From JACKDW01 sp964621785 (GTDB lineage Bacteria > Myxococcota_A > Polyangia > Nannocystales > Nannocystaceae): a stretch of DNA of 64,000 nucleotides. The stretch is from the NCBI GenBank assembly GCA_964621785.1, contig CAZUPD010000024.1:6288-70287 (forward strand), in the 5' to 3' direction. This document shows positions 18,891 through 28,099 of this stretch, piece by piece (position 1 is the first letter of the stretch; the number at the start of each line of letters is the position of its first letter). The translations under genes and the position numbers were made by a program. The notes beneath the pieces were generated by a model that worked only from the letters and a program-made list of their open reading frames with translations, ran no database searches and was not told the origin of the DNA.

Positions 18891-20618
18891 ATGGCCAGTC
18901 GAACCCAGAAAAATTACGGACAACTCGCCGCGGTGTTGGGCTTGCTCGCGTGCACCGGGTGTTCGGGCGAGCCCGACTCGGCGACCAGCGAGGCGTCGAC
19001 ACAGGCGTCGACGACTGAGGCGACGTCGGACACGACCGATGCCAGCAGCGGGGACAGCAGCGACAGCGATGACACGGGCGAGCCACCAAAACCGGTGATT
19101 CCCGGCGAGCCGGTGATGCCGCGGCTGACGGCGGTCCAGTACCAAAACTCAGTCGAGATGTTGCTCGGCCTCGGTCTGCCCGAGCTGCCCCTCGAGCCAG
19201 ATACCAATCCCTATCTGTTTTACAACATCGGGGCCGCGACCACGGTGTTGTCTGAATTGGGTACACAACTCTACGAAGAGTCGGCGATGGCCATCACGGG
19301 GGCAGTGTTTGCCGATGAGGCAAGGCGCCTGACATTGGTCGGGTGCAACCCCGTCAGCGATAGTTCATGTACAATCAATTTTCTCGGTCGTTTCGGTCGC
19401 CAGGCGTTTCGCCGGCCGCTGTCGATCGACGAACTCGGCCGCTGGGTGGCGATGGCTGAGGAGTTGGCCGAGGGCGATCCGTGGCAGGGGTTGCGCTACG
19501 CGGTCGCCGGGATGTTGCAGTCCCCGAACTTCCTGTACCGGATCGAACGCGGCGAGCCCGATCCCCACGACGAGACCCGCCGGCGCTACACCGCGTGGGA
19601 GATGGCGAGTCGGCTGTCATTTTTGATCTGGAACAGTCCCCCCGACGAGTTTTTGTTGGCGGCCGCCGAAAGTGGTGAGCTGCTCACGGTCGAAGGGATC
19701 GAGGAACAGGTCGAACGCATGCTCGCCGACCCGCGCACACGCGTGGCGATTCAGAGCTTCTTTGCCCAATACCTCGACCTTTCGCGTCTCGACGGATCGA
19801 CCCGCGATCCCGAGGTCTACCCGCTGTACACACCGAGCTTGATCGTGGCAATGCGCAAGGAGGTCGAGCTGTTGGTCGACGATTTGGTGTATCGGCAAGA
19901 TACTGATGTCCGTCAGCTGTTCAGCACCCGTCACACGTTTGTCAATAGCGAGCTGGCGGAGCTCTATGGGCTCGATGCTCCCGGGGCCAGTCCGATTGCG
20001 TATGTCCCCGTCGAGCTCCCCGAAGATGGTCCGCGGGCGGGGCTTTTGACGCTCGGTGCGTTTTTGACGATGAACGCCCACGAGAGCTACAACTCGCCGA
20101 CGGCGCGCGGGAAGTACATCCGCGAACGGGTGCTGTGCCAAGAAGTTCCCCCGCCGCCAGATGATGTCGACCTCAACCTCGATCCCGATGGCGACGATCA
20201 GCCAAAGACGCTGCGCGAGCGACTCGAGGAGCACCGCGAAAACCCGGTGTGTGCTGCGTGCCACGAGTTCATCGATCCTCCGGGGTTCTTGTTTGAAAAC
20301 TTCGACCCGCTCGGCGGGTACGTCACCCTCGACAACGGCTTGCCGATCGATGCCACGGGCGACCTCGACGGGGTGCCCCTCGCCAATGCACGCGAGCTCG
20401 CCGAGTTGCTCAAAACGGACGGCCGGGTCGCAAGTTGTATGGTCACACAACTCTTTCGCCACGCAGTCGGGCGCAAAGAGGAGTTCACCGAACGCCCCGG
20501 ACTCGCCAAGGTCGAAGCTGAATTTGTCGAACACGGTCACCGCTTCCGCGAGTTGCTGCGCGCGCTCGCCATCAGCGAAGCTTTCCGTTACGTCGCCGAC
20601 GAGGAGGTGCTCCCATGA
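18891..20618 (+). CDS. DUF1592/DUF1588/DUF1585 lipoprotein with CxxCH motif
   Basis: Protein of 575 residues with a lipobox (LLACTGC) and an acidic Ser/Thr linker. The domain order typical of planctomycete and myxobacterial families follows: a DUF1587/1595-like region (about 80-200), DUF1592 (about 225-350), DUF1588 with a C454-AACH heme-type motif in CAACHEFIDPPGFLFENFDP, and C-terminal DUF1585. GGAGGG lies just before the ATG. Its stop overlaps the start of the DUF1552 gene by 4 bases, a standard pairing for this family. The biochemical role of the pair is not established; a periplasmic redox function is inferred from the heme motif. Confidence 0.9.
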   Translation: MASRTQKNYGQLAAVLGLLACTGCSGEPDSATSEASTQASTTEATSDTTDASSGDSSDSDDTGEPPKPVIPGEPVMPRLTAVQYQNSVEMLLGLGLPELPLEPDTNPYLFYNIGAATTVLSELGTQLYEESAMAITGAVFADEARRLTLVGCNPVSDSSCTINFLGRFGRQAFRRPLSIDELGRWVAMAEELAEGDPWQGLRYAVAGMLQSPNFLYRIERGEPDPHDETRRRYTAWEMASRLSFLIWNSPPDEFLLAAAESGELLTVEGIEEQVERMLADPRTRVAIQSFFAQYLDLSRLDGSTRDPEVYPLYTPSLIVAMRKEVELLVDDLVYRQDTDVRQLFSTRHTFVNSELAELYGLDAPGASPIAYVPVELPEDGPRAGLLTLGAFLTMNAHESYNSPTARGKYIRERVLCQEVPPPPDDVDLNLDPDGDDQPKTLRERLEEHRENPVCAACHEFIDPPGFLFENFDPLGGYVTLDNGLPIDATGDLDGVPLANARELAELLKTDGRVASCMVTQLFRHAVGRKEEFTERPGLAKVEAEFVEHGHRFRELLRALAISEAFRYVADEEVLP

Positions 20619-22036
20619 GTGCGCACAGCAAGCGTCCCGTTCCCACCGTGGCCCAACGCCGGAAGTCCGGTCGCGGGATTTCCCGCCGCACACTGTTGCG
20701 CGGAGCCGTCGGGGGCAGTGCAGTCGCCCTCGCACTGCCGTGGCTCGAAGCCATGCTGCCGACCCGTGATGTCCACGCCAAGGCGACCGCATTGGAGCCG
20801 ATTTTTGGCCTGTTTTTCTGGGCCAATGGGGTGCCCTGGCACGCCAAACACGGCGAGCTCCAGGCCCAGGGCAATCACCCGGACCTGTGGACACCCGCCG
20901 AAGAGGGTCTCGGGTTCACACCGTCGCAACTCATGACACCGTTAGGCAGCCATCCGTTTAGCGTGGCAAGCGGGTTAGAGCCCAAGACCGAGGTGCCGTC
21001 CGATCCGCCAGGCCAGAGCGACGGGCATATGCGGGGCTTTATGGTCAACCTGACAGGTGACCGGATCAAACCCGAAGGTTTTGATCACCCCTCGCACACG
21101 CTCACGGCTCTGCGACCTTCGATCGATCAGTACGTCGCCAACCACGAGGGCTTCTACGGATCGTTCCCAACCCGGTTTCGGTCCCTCGAGATCGGCGTGA
21201 GCACGGCGAGGTTTCACGATTACGGCCACTGGAATAACATCTCGTACAACGGCCCAGACTCGCAAAATCCGGCGATACTCAGTCCTACGCAGCTGTACAA
21301 TCTGCTGTTCAATGTCCCGGACGATCTGGTGGCTGTGGGCCGCCGCGCCCGGTTGCTCGATGCCGTGATGGAAGATGCTGGCGATCTTCGCCTGAAACTT
21401 GGGACAGGTGACCGTGACCGCCTCGATGCCCACCTCGAGCATTTGTCGGAGATTCAGCGTCGGCTCGAGCTGACCTCGGGGACCTGTGATTCAGCACCCG
21501 AGGTGCCAGGTGACTCGAGCGACCTGTTGATCAAGACAGACATCATGGCCGAGCTGCTGGCCGTGGCCCTACAATGTGGGTTGACCCGGGTGTTCTCGTT
21601 TATGTTGACGTCTCCGGCGACGACCCACGTTTTTTCAAACCTGGGAGTCAACAACGACATGCACGCGACCTGTCACGCCGGCGAGTGGGAACAGGTACGT
21701 GCGATCACCGACTACCAGATGCAGGCGTTTGCCCGTCTTCTCGACCGGTTTGCCGCGACCCTCGATCCGATGGACGACTCGCTACTCGACCGCGCCTGTA
21801 TTTTTGCCACCTCGGAGTACGGCGAGGGCTGGCAACACAGCGTCAAAGAGATGCCGATCATTGTCGCTGGTCGTTGCAACGGTAACCTCAATCCGCACTT
21901 CCACGTACGCGAGGCGGGCGGCAACGTGTCCAAGGTCCATGTCACCATGTTGCGGGCGCTCGGGCTCGAAACACCGAGTTTCGGATGGAACGGCGGGCAG
22001 ACGTCGGACGAATTGCCAGGGTTGCGCAACGGCTAG
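20615..22036 (+). CDS. DUF1552 protein with Tat signal
   Basis: Protein of 473 residues. The N-terminus carries a twin-arginine export signal (S23-RRTLLRG with the following hydrophobic stretch), so it is exported folded. The rest matches DUF1552, with WANGVPW, GHMRGF and conserved His/Asp residues in TSEYGEGWQHS. These resemble alkaline-phosphatase-superfamily-like folds of the related DUF1501 family. It is coupled by an ATGA overlap to the DUF1592 lipoprotein, which probably works with it in the periplasm. Confidence 0.9.
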   Translation: MSAHSKRPVPTVAQRRKSGRGISRRTLLRGAVGGSAVALALPWLEAMLPTRDVHAKATALEPIFGLFFWANGVPWHAKHGELQAQGNHPDLWTPAEEGLGFTPSQLMTPLGSHPFSVASGLEPKTEVPSDPPGQSDGHMRGFMVNLTGDRIKPEGFDHPSHTLTALRPSIDQYVANHEGFYGSFPTRFRSLEIGVSTARFHDYGHWNNISYNGPDSQNPAILSPTQLYNLLFNVPDDLVAVGRRARLLDAVMEDAGDLRLKLGTGDRDRLDAHLEHLSEIQRRLELTSGTCDSAPEVPGDSSDLLIKTDIMAELLAVALQCGLTRVFSFMLTSPATTHVFSNLGVNNDMHATCHAGEWEQVRAITDYQMQAFARLLDRFAATLDPMDDSLLDRACIFATSEYGEGWQHSVKEMPIIVAGRCNGNLNPHFHVREAGGNVSKVHVTMLRALGLETPSFGWNGGQTSDELPGLRNG

Positions 22037-22060
22037 CCAGCGGCCGATCGAGGGTCAAAC

Positions 22061-23005
22061 ATGCGGATACATGTAAATCATGTGTGCATGCAGGTATTTG
22101 TAGCGACCTGCCTCGTCACCGGGTGCTCTGCCGCCGAACAGGATCCGTCCGACACCGAGTTCACGTCGAATCCCTCGGCGAGTAGCGATACAAGTGGCGG
22201 TGAGTCGGGCTCCGAGTCCGACTCGGGTGAAACGTCCACGTCGGGAGAACCGGGAACCGAAACCGGGGAGGGGTCCTCGACCACCCACGAACCGATCGAT
22301 TGTGGCCCGTACACGCAGTGTGGCGTGTTGTGTGTCGACCTCCAAAGCGATCCAGAAAACTGCGGGGTCTGTGGGGTCTCGTGTATTGTCCCCAATGCGA
22401 TTCCAACCTGTGTCGAGGGGATGTGTGCTCTGGGCGATTGCCACTCCGGGTGGTCGGATTGCGACGCCGATATCAACACCGGCTGCGAGACCGAGCTCCC
22501 CGATGGCGAGAGCTGTCCGCTGCTGTGTGATCCACAAACACCAGAGGTTTGCAATCTGTTTGACGACAATTGCAATGAAAGTTGCGACGAAGGGGTCGAC
22601 GGGTGTCGCCACGGGGTACACCGGGCGTCGAGTCCAACACTGGGCCACCTATACACGACCGACCTCGCAGAGGCGTCGTCGGGTGACTTCCACCTCGAAG
22701 CCGAGAACTACTTCTTTCTCTACGCCCAGCCACAGGCCGGTATCGTGGCATTGCACCGCTGCCTGCTCGGCAACGGAAAACGCTTTTACACAACCAGCAG
22801 TAGCTGTGAGGGTGCAGGGACCAATGAGGGACCATTGGGCTACCTCGCCGGCGAGCAGATCTGTGGGTCAGCCCCGCTGTACCGTCTGTACCATCCCCAA
22901 AACGGCCACTTCTATACGACGAGTGCGGGCGAGCGAGACAATGCCGTCAATAATTTGGGTTACACATTCGAGTCGACAATCGGGTTTGTTTGGAGCGGGC
23001 TCTGA
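22061..23005 (+). CDS. Cys-rich lipoprotein with C-terminal DUF5648 domain
   Basis: Protein of 314 residues starting 24 bases after the DUF1552 stop, so possibly in the same transcript. It has a signal with lipobox LVTGC, a Ser/Glu/Gly linker and a Cys-rich segment with CGPYTQCGVLCVDLQSDPEN and repeated CxxG spacing, as in many myxobacterial surface proteins. The last 140 residues match DUF5648 (HLYTTDLAEA and, later, YRLYHPQNGHFYTTSAGER). DUF5648 is common in secreted proteins; its function is unknown. Confidence 0.85.
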   Translation: MRIHVNHVCMQVFVATCLVTGCSAAEQDPSDTEFTSNPSASSDTSGGESGSESDSGETSTSGEPGTETGEGSSTTHEPIDCGPYTQCGVLCVDLQSDPENCGVCGVSCIVPNAIPTCVEGMCALGDCHSGWSDCDADINTGCETELPDGESCPLLCDPQTPEVCNLFDDNCNESCDEGVDGCRHGVHRASSPTLGHLYTTDLAEASSGDFHLEAENYFFLYAQPQAGIVALHRCLLGNGKRFYTTSSSCEGAGTNEGPLGYLAGEQICGSAPLYRLYHPQNGHFYTTSAGERDNAVNNLGYTFESTIGFVWSGL

Positions 23006-23273
23006 CGGGCGTGCATCACCCCGACTTCGTCGTTGTACCTACAAAAAGACGCGCAATGTGCGTGGAAACAAAGGCCTGAACTTTCGAGTAGCGGATAACG
23101 CTGTGCGTGAGATTCCTTTGGCCTTTGCTTGTAGCGACAAGAAAATGGGAATAGAAAAAAAAATCTCCCAAAACGAATTGACCTGAGACTGGGCGAGAGG
23201 TTATGGGAAATGCACATGCACGCACATGCGTGCGAGTGGACTTCCACACCCCCTCAACGGCGGAGATATACGA
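23006..23273. other. AT-rich leader before the TonB receptor gene
   Basis: This 268-bp region is clearly more A+T-rich than its surroundings and contains two TGYANNTRCA palindromes (23034 and 23211). It includes a candidate promoter but no recognised operator or coding sequence. Confidence 0.6.
23178..23206 (+). promoter_or_regulatory. Candidate sigma-70-type promoter
   Basis: TTGACC (23178-23183) and TTATGG (23201-23206) are separated by 17 bases, about 70 bases before the receptor start. The -10 element is poor, so this is a weak prediction. Confidence 0.3.
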
Positions 23274-26200
23274 ATGCGCAGGAGTGCTTGGATACCGATT
23301 TTGGGCGCCGTCGTGGCAACACAGGCGGTCGTCATCCAAAAGGCGGAGGCCAGTCCCAACGACGCGGTGTTGACCGGTGTCATCCGCGACCCGGCCTCGG
23401 GTTCAACCGTCGAAGGTGCTGTCATCATCGTCACCGGCGAGAAGTTGCTCGGCGAACGCACGATGGTGACAGATAGCAACGGTCTGTACCGTATCCCCAA
23501 TCTGCCGCCTGGCGAATACATGATCCAGGTCGTGCACCAGGACTCTGGGGCGGGCAAAAAGCGAGAAGGTTTGAAGCTTCGCGCGGGTAACACGACCCGC
23601 ATCGACTTCAATCTCGAGCTGACCTCGGGTCTCAACCGGACGATTGTTGTCGAGTCTCCCCCGGTCGACGTCGGGTCGAGTACAACCGGCATGTCCTTCG
23701 ACAAAGAGATCTCAAAGCGTGTCCCGATCGCCAACCCGACGGGCAAAGGTGGCGCCAACCGGTCGTTTGAGGCGATCGCCGAGGCGACGCCGGGCGCCAA
23801 CAACGACACCTACGGAACGTCGATCGCCGGTACGACCTCGCCGGAGAACAAGTACTACGTCGACGGTCTATCGGTGAACGACCCCGGCTTTGGTCTCAAC
23901 GGCACCGCCCTGACCGTCGAGTTCCTCGAGGAAGTTCGGGTCGAGGCCGGTGGGTACATGCCGGAGTACGGCCGGGCGACCGGCGGTATCGTCAACGCCG
24001 TCACCAAAACCGGTTCCAATGAGTTCCACGGTGGCGTGTGGGTGTTCTATACGCCAGGTCAGCTGCAGGGCAGGCAAAAGCAGCCCCAGCGCGAAGGCTC
24101 GACGATTCAGACCCAGCGAAACCTCAACTGGCTAGGCGATGCGGGCTTTGATGTCGGTGGGCGCATCATCAAAGACCGGTTGTGGTTCTACGGCGGTGTC
24201 AGCTTCTCGCGTACGGTCTACAACCTCGACACCACGTGGAACAAGTTGCTGCTCGACGACGATGGCAACACGATGGTCGACCCGGAGACCGAGTACACAC
24301 TCACCGAATTCATCCCGGGGTCGAAAGAACGTAAGAAGGCCCAGGCGACCACGATCCAAGCCCTCGGCAAGTTGACCTTTGCCCCGGCCAAAAACCACAC
24401 CTTAGAGCTCATGGGGATCTACGCGCCGACCTTCTCAGGCGGGCGCGGGACCTACGGGATGAATGCTCGTACAGGCCTTCCCGAGATCAGCAATGCTCTC
24501 GGAACCTACGAAGCATTGGCCCACTCCTACCACGACGATGCTGGCGACTTGCAGCTCAGCTGGAACGCACTCGCCGACAACAACCGCTGGGAGATCGACA
24601 CGATTTTCGGTTGGCACCACCAGGTCAATCAGCGCTTGCCCAACGACGGCAGCGGGGTGGGGACCAACAACGGCCTCGCCGGGCAGCCCGGGGTAATTTG
24701 GCGGCGCAACCAGCCGTTCCACTCCGTAACCGACTTCATCCCGCTCCCCGAGGATGCCGCCAGAGATGCCTGTGACGCCTTCGTGCCCCAGGATCCGACG
24801 CTCGATCCGATCGAAGTCTGTCCGGTAACTTCGTTTGCTACCGGCGGTCCGGGCTTCATCTACGACCGCAGCCTCGACCGCATCCACGCGCGCTCGATGG
24901 CCTCTCGACTGGCCCAAGGTGCAGGTCACCACGTCATCAAGTTTGGCGTCGACTTCGAGTACATGCAGTACAACAGCCACCGCGGTTACACCGGCGGCAC
25001 CCTGTACCGCGAGTCGACCAGCGGGACGAACTTTGCCGACTACCGGCAGTACGGGTTTTTGACCGGGCCCGACGATCCGTTCATTCTCCCGAGTCTGCGC
25101 TGGACCGTGTTCTCGACCACCATCGGTGGGTTCTTGCAGGACAGCTGGTCCATCATGGACAAGGTGACCCTCAACTTCGGTCTACGGTACGACGCCCAGC
25201 ACATGTTCGGCGGGGATCGGCAACTGTCGATGGCATTGCCCAATCAGATCTCACCGCGTGTGGGCCTGATCTGGGATCCGACCCAAGCGGGTCACTCAAA
25301 GTTGTTTATCAACTACGCCCGCTTCTACCAGAGCGTGCCACTCAACCTGGCCGATCGCGCAGGTTCCGGCGAGCCGTCGATGGCGTCGTTTCACGATGCC
25401 ACAGTCTGTGACCCGACCGATCTCGACTCGCACACAGGTGTTTGCCGCGAAGACGACAGCCGGCTGCAAGTCGGCGGTGCGACCGAGCCTGACCAATTGT
25501 GGATTTTGACCGGTGCCGGCAAAACCCCGGTCGACCCCGACCTCAAACCGCAGTCGAGCGACGAGATCGTCCTCGGTGGTGAGTACGAGATCGTGCCGGG
25601 CGGCCGCCTTGGACTCAACTACACCCACCGCTGGCTCAACCGCGTCATCGAGGACATGAGCCGCGACGAGGCGACCACCTACTTCATCGGTAACCCGGGT
25701 TACGGCATCGCTTCGGACTTCCCGAAGGCTCGCCGTGTCTACGACGCCGGTGTGTTGTACTTCGACAAGCGGTTCGCCAAGAACTGGTTGGCATCGGCGA
25801 GCTACACCCTCGCGTTCTTGCGGGGCAACATCGCAGGTTTGTTCCGGCCGGAGACCGGTCAGCTCGACCCGAACATCAACTCCGACTTCGACTTGATCTC
25901 GCTGCTCGACAACCGCTTCGGTTCTCTGCCAGGCGACACGCGCCACACGTTCAAGGTCTTCACCGCCGGCGAAATCCCGTTCAAGAATGGGCATGCACTT
26001 CTCCTCGGCGGTGCCTTCCGCGCAAGTTCGGGTAACCCGACCAACGTACTCGCGTCGCACTACCTCTACGGCAGCGGCGAGGTGTTCGTGTTGCCCCGCG
26101 GCGCTGGCGAACGACTGCCCTGGGTGTTCCGGATCGACACCAACATCGGTTACACCAAGCGCTTCAACAAAGATCTTGCGGTGTCGATCACCATGGATGT

Positions 26201-26411
26201 GTTCAATGCTTTGAACTTCCAGCAGTACACCAACATCGATCAGACCTACACGAACGATGATGTGTTGCCGATCCCCGACGGCACGTTCGACGATCTCGAA
26301 AGTCTCGAGACAACCGACGGGATGCCGATCGTCAAAAACCCGAACTTCGGCAACCCAACTTCCTTCCAACGACCGCGGACGTTCCGCTTTGGTGTTCGGC
26401 TCACGTTCTAA
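23274..26411 (+). CDS. TonB-dependent outer-membrane receptor with carboxypeptidase-regulatory-like N-terminus
   Basis: Protein of 1045 residues from ATG 23274, preceded by GGAG at 9 bases; the frame is open back to 23226. It has a signal peptide, then a carboxypeptidase-D-regulatory-like beta-sandwich (about 30-115, GVIRDPASGSTVEGA...YRIPNLPPGEY). A plug domain follows (about 130-270, with ENKYYVDGLSV and EYGRATGGIVNAVTKTGSNE), then a beta-barrel ending in the aromatic terminus RFGVRLTF. This is the SusC-like/Oar-like type common in myxobacteria. The ligand is unknown. Two small envelope proteins follow at 15 and 30 bases. Confidence 0.93.
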   Translation: MRRSAWIPILGAVVATQAVVIQKAEASPNDAVLTGVIRDPASGSTVEGAVIIVTGEKLLGERTMVTDSNGLYRIPNLPPGEYMIQVVHQDSGAGKKREGLKLRAGNTTRIDFNLELTSGLNRTIVVESPPVDVGSSTTGMSFDKEISKRVPIANPTGKGGANRSFEAIAEATPGANNDTYGTSIAGTTSPENKYYVDGLSVNDPGFGLNGTALTVEFLEEVRVEAGGYMPEYGRATGGIVNAVTKTGSNEFHGGVWVFYTPGQLQGRQKQPQREGSTIQTQRNLNWLGDAGFDVGGRIIKDRLWFYGGVSFSRTVYNLDTTWNKLLLDDDGNTMVDPETEYTLTEFIPGSKERKKAQATTIQALGKLTFAPAKNHTLELMGIYAPTFSGGRGTYGMNARTGLPEISNALGTYEALAHSYHDDAGDLQLSWNALADNNRWEIDTIFGWHHQVNQRLPNDGSGVGTNNGLAGQPGVIWRRNQPFHSVTDFIPLPEDAARDACDAFVPQDPTLDPIEVCPVTSFATGGPGFIYDRSLDRIHARSMASRLAQGAGHHVIKFGVDFEYMQYNSHRGYTGGTLYRESTSGTNFADYRQYGFLTGPDDPFILPSLRWTVFSTTIGGFLQDSWSIMDKVTLNFGLRYDAQHMFGGDRQLSMALPNQISPRVGLIWDPTQAGHSKLFINYARFYQSVPLNLADRAGSGEPSMASFHDATVCDPTDLDSHTGVCREDDSRLQVGGATEPDQLWILTGAGKTPVDPDLKPQSSDEIVLGGEYEIVPGGRLGLNYTHRWLNRVIEDMSRDEATTYFIGNPGYGIASDFPKARRVYDAGVLYFDKRFAKNWLASASYTLAFLRGNIAGLFRPETGQLDPNINSDFDLISLLDNRFGSLPGDTRHTFKVFTAGEIPFKNGHALLLGGAFRASSGNPTNVLASHYLYGSGEVFVLPRGAGERLPWVFRIDTNIGYTKRFNKDLAVSITMDVFNALNFQQYTNIDQTYTNDDVLPIPDGTFDDLESLETTDGMPIVKNPNFGNPTSFQRPRTFRFGVRLTF

Positions 26412-26426
26412 CCCGGAGGTAGTCCA

Positions 26427-27188
26427 ATGAACCGCCCGATTCAACTTGTACTCACCCTCGCAGTTGCCCTCACCGCAGGCGTCGCAACGACGATGTCCGG
26501 CTGTACGCAACCTCTGATGAACTGCACCAGTGCGCACGGTACGTTCGCTGCCAAGTTTGAGCTCGTCGAGGGCGATCCGAATACCGCCTGTGGCTCCCTG
26601 GTGGGAGATGTCCTCGGGTTCCAGTCGTACTACTACGAAGGTGGACTCAACGACACGCCCGACTACAACCGGGCCAAAGTTGCCATCCGCCCGGAAACAC
26701 TTGGCCTCTTGCTCGAGCACGCCGTCTCTCAAGGCGTTCCTGTTGCGGATGCCGAGCCCAACGCGATCGGTGATTTCGCAGCAGGCCTGCCAACCGAGGA
26801 CGAATTCTGCGAGATTCCGCGGTTTCAGCAACACTCCGAGGCCAACATCCCGTTGGTGCCGGCGGTACCCGACGACCCCGAAACGCCCGATGAGGACGAG
26901 AGTATCCCGGAGCAACCGGCGACCTACCTCAAGTACGAGTGGAAGAACGCCAAGGTGTTGGTTTCGGCCGACGCTCAAGGGACACAGTTCGCCGCAGATC
27001 TGCGGTTTACGCAGGACAACTGCACGGCCGACTACCGCGTGACCGGGCTCTATCCGCTCGTCGGCTGTGAAAGCGATGACGATTGCACCGCCGACGACAA
27101 CGGCATCAACCCCTCCTTCTCGAAGGAATGCCTGACCGAACTCGGCATTTGTGTGCTGACGGGCGAGCCGCCAGCGTACAAAGAGTAA
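26427..27188 (+). CDS. Lipoprotein encoded next to the TonB-dependent receptor
   Basis: Protein of 253 residues with a strong GGAGG site and a signal ending in MSGC. The mature part is acidic with a Pro/Glu/Asp-rich stretch (about residues 145-165) and several Cys residues (CESDDDCTADDNG near the C-terminus). I recognise no family. Its position between the receptor and a second small envelope protein suggests a surface or periplasmic partner of the receptor. Confidence 0.85.
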   Translation: MNRPIQLVLTLAVALTAGVATTMSGCTQPLMNCTSAHGTFAAKFELVEGDPNTACGSLVGDVLGFQSYYYEGGLNDTPDYNRAKVAIRPETLGLLLEHAVSQGVPVADAEPNAIGDFAAGLPTEDEFCEIPRFQQHSEANIPLVPAVPDDPETPDEDESIPEQPATYLKYEWKNAKVLVSADAQGTQFAADLRFTQDNCTADYRVTGLYPLVGCESDDDCTADDNGINPSFSKECLTELGICVLTGEPPAYKE

Positions 27189-27218
27189 GTCCACACCCCA
27201 ACCAACGAGGAACAGTAC

Positions 27219-27800
27219 ATGGGACCTTTCGCAAACAAATCTCGTGGGCATCATTCTCTTGCGGCACAGGCTGGGGTGTTTGTCACTGCAGTGGCCCTGA
27301 CACTGGCACCGACCTATGCATATGCACAGGGAGCACAACCGGCCCAGCCAGTTCAACCGGTCCAGCCAGCGCAACCGGCCCAACCAGCTCAACCGGCCCA
27401 GCCAGCTCAACCAGCGCAGCCTGTCGCTCAACCGCCGCAGCCGGCACCCGTTGAAGCACCCGTCGACGATGGGATGCCAGCACCGCTTACCCCGCAGGAG
27501 ATTGCCGCCGCGACCAAACTCAAGAAGATCGGTGGCGGGGTGATGATCGGTGGTGGTGCAGTCGCAGCAGCCGGTTTTGGGCTCACGCTCGCATTTACAC
27601 TCAAGGTTCGTAAACTCGAGGGTGATAACGCTCCGATCGAAGACATCGACAGCGCTGACAAGCTCTCGATGGTCGGGGGGATCTTGCTCGCAAGTGGAAT
27701 TGCTGTGGTCGCCATCGGGGGGATCATCCACCGGAAGGGAAGTAAACGCCTCGAGGTACAACCGACGCTTGGAGGCCTTGTTCTATCTGGGCGTTTCTAA
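27219..27800 (+). CDS. Exported protein with Gln-Pro-Ala repeats and two hydrophobic segments
   Basis: Protein of 193 residues; GAGGA precedes the ATG. It has a signal peptide (cleavage after TYAYA predicted), about 14 Gln-Pro-(Ala/Val) units (residues 38-75), a helix beginning EIAAATKLKKIGGG, and two glycine-rich hydrophobic segments. The C-terminus, TLGGLVLSGRF, ends in Phe. Pro-rich spacers of this type span the periplasm in TonB-related proteins. A role with the receptor two genes upstream is inferred from the operon only. A terminator follows. Confidence 0.8.
   Translation: MGPFANKSRGHHSLAAQAGVFVTAVALTLAPTYAYAQGAQPAQPVQPVQPAQPAQPAQPAQPAQPAQPVAQPPQPAPVEAPVDDGMPAPLTPQEIAAATKLKKIGGGVMIGGGAVAAAGFGLTLAFTLKVRKLEGDNAPIEDIDSADKLSMVGGILLASGIAVVAIGGIIHRKGSKRLEVQPTLGGLVLSGRF
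27335..27445 (+). repeat. CAGCCA/CAACCG repeat encoding Gln-Pro-Ala units
   Basis: Imperfect tandem 9-base units (CAGCCAGCT, CAACCGGCC and similar) inside the exported protein gene. The opposite strand reads as Val-Glu-Leu-Ala repeats and is not coding. Confidence 0.85.
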
Positions 27801-27802
27801 GC

Positions 27803-27999
27803 GAGCATCGCCCATGGCGAGATAAAGGCACACCTTCGGGTGTGTCTTTTTGTTCATGTCTATAAAATTATGTCGGATTTGACTTGAACGACTCAAACCG
27901 AGAGTGAGTGTGTCTTTTCGTTCATGTCTAATAAATTCGAACCGTTGCTCGGACGCATGCTTCAAGTTCCCAGGGTCTGAATCGAGCATCGGCCATGGC
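27803..27999. repeat. Local imperfect duplication after the receptor operon
   Basis: GAGCATCGCCCATGGCGAG (from 27803) recurs with one change at about 27981-27999. The segment from the terminator's right arm, GTGTGTCTTTTTGTTCATG (from 27840), recurs as GTGTGTCTTTTCGTTCATG (from 27908). The second copy has lost the left arm of the hairpin, so only the first is a terminator. Confidence 0.65.
27827..27851 (+). terminator. Rho-independent terminator with TTCG tetraloop
   Basis: GGCACACC pairs with GGTGTGTC (one G-T pair) around a TTCG loop, followed by TTTTT at 27847-27851. It is the clearest intrinsic terminator in the window and ends the receptor operon. Confidence 0.88.
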
Positions 28000-28099
28000 G
28001 AGGATGGGCGTTTCGCGGTCGTGGGAGCGCGTGTAAATGCACAGACCTCTGTGCTCGGAGACGCTTCCTGACGAGAGGCGAAATGGCCGCGAGGGGGAC

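Noticed and set aside
25296..27761. Long open minus-strand frame of about 820 codons
   Set aside because: It is antisense to the TonB receptor and its two partners, whose plus-strand frames have clear domains, signals and ribosome-binding sites. The open frame follows from G+C-biased codon usage.
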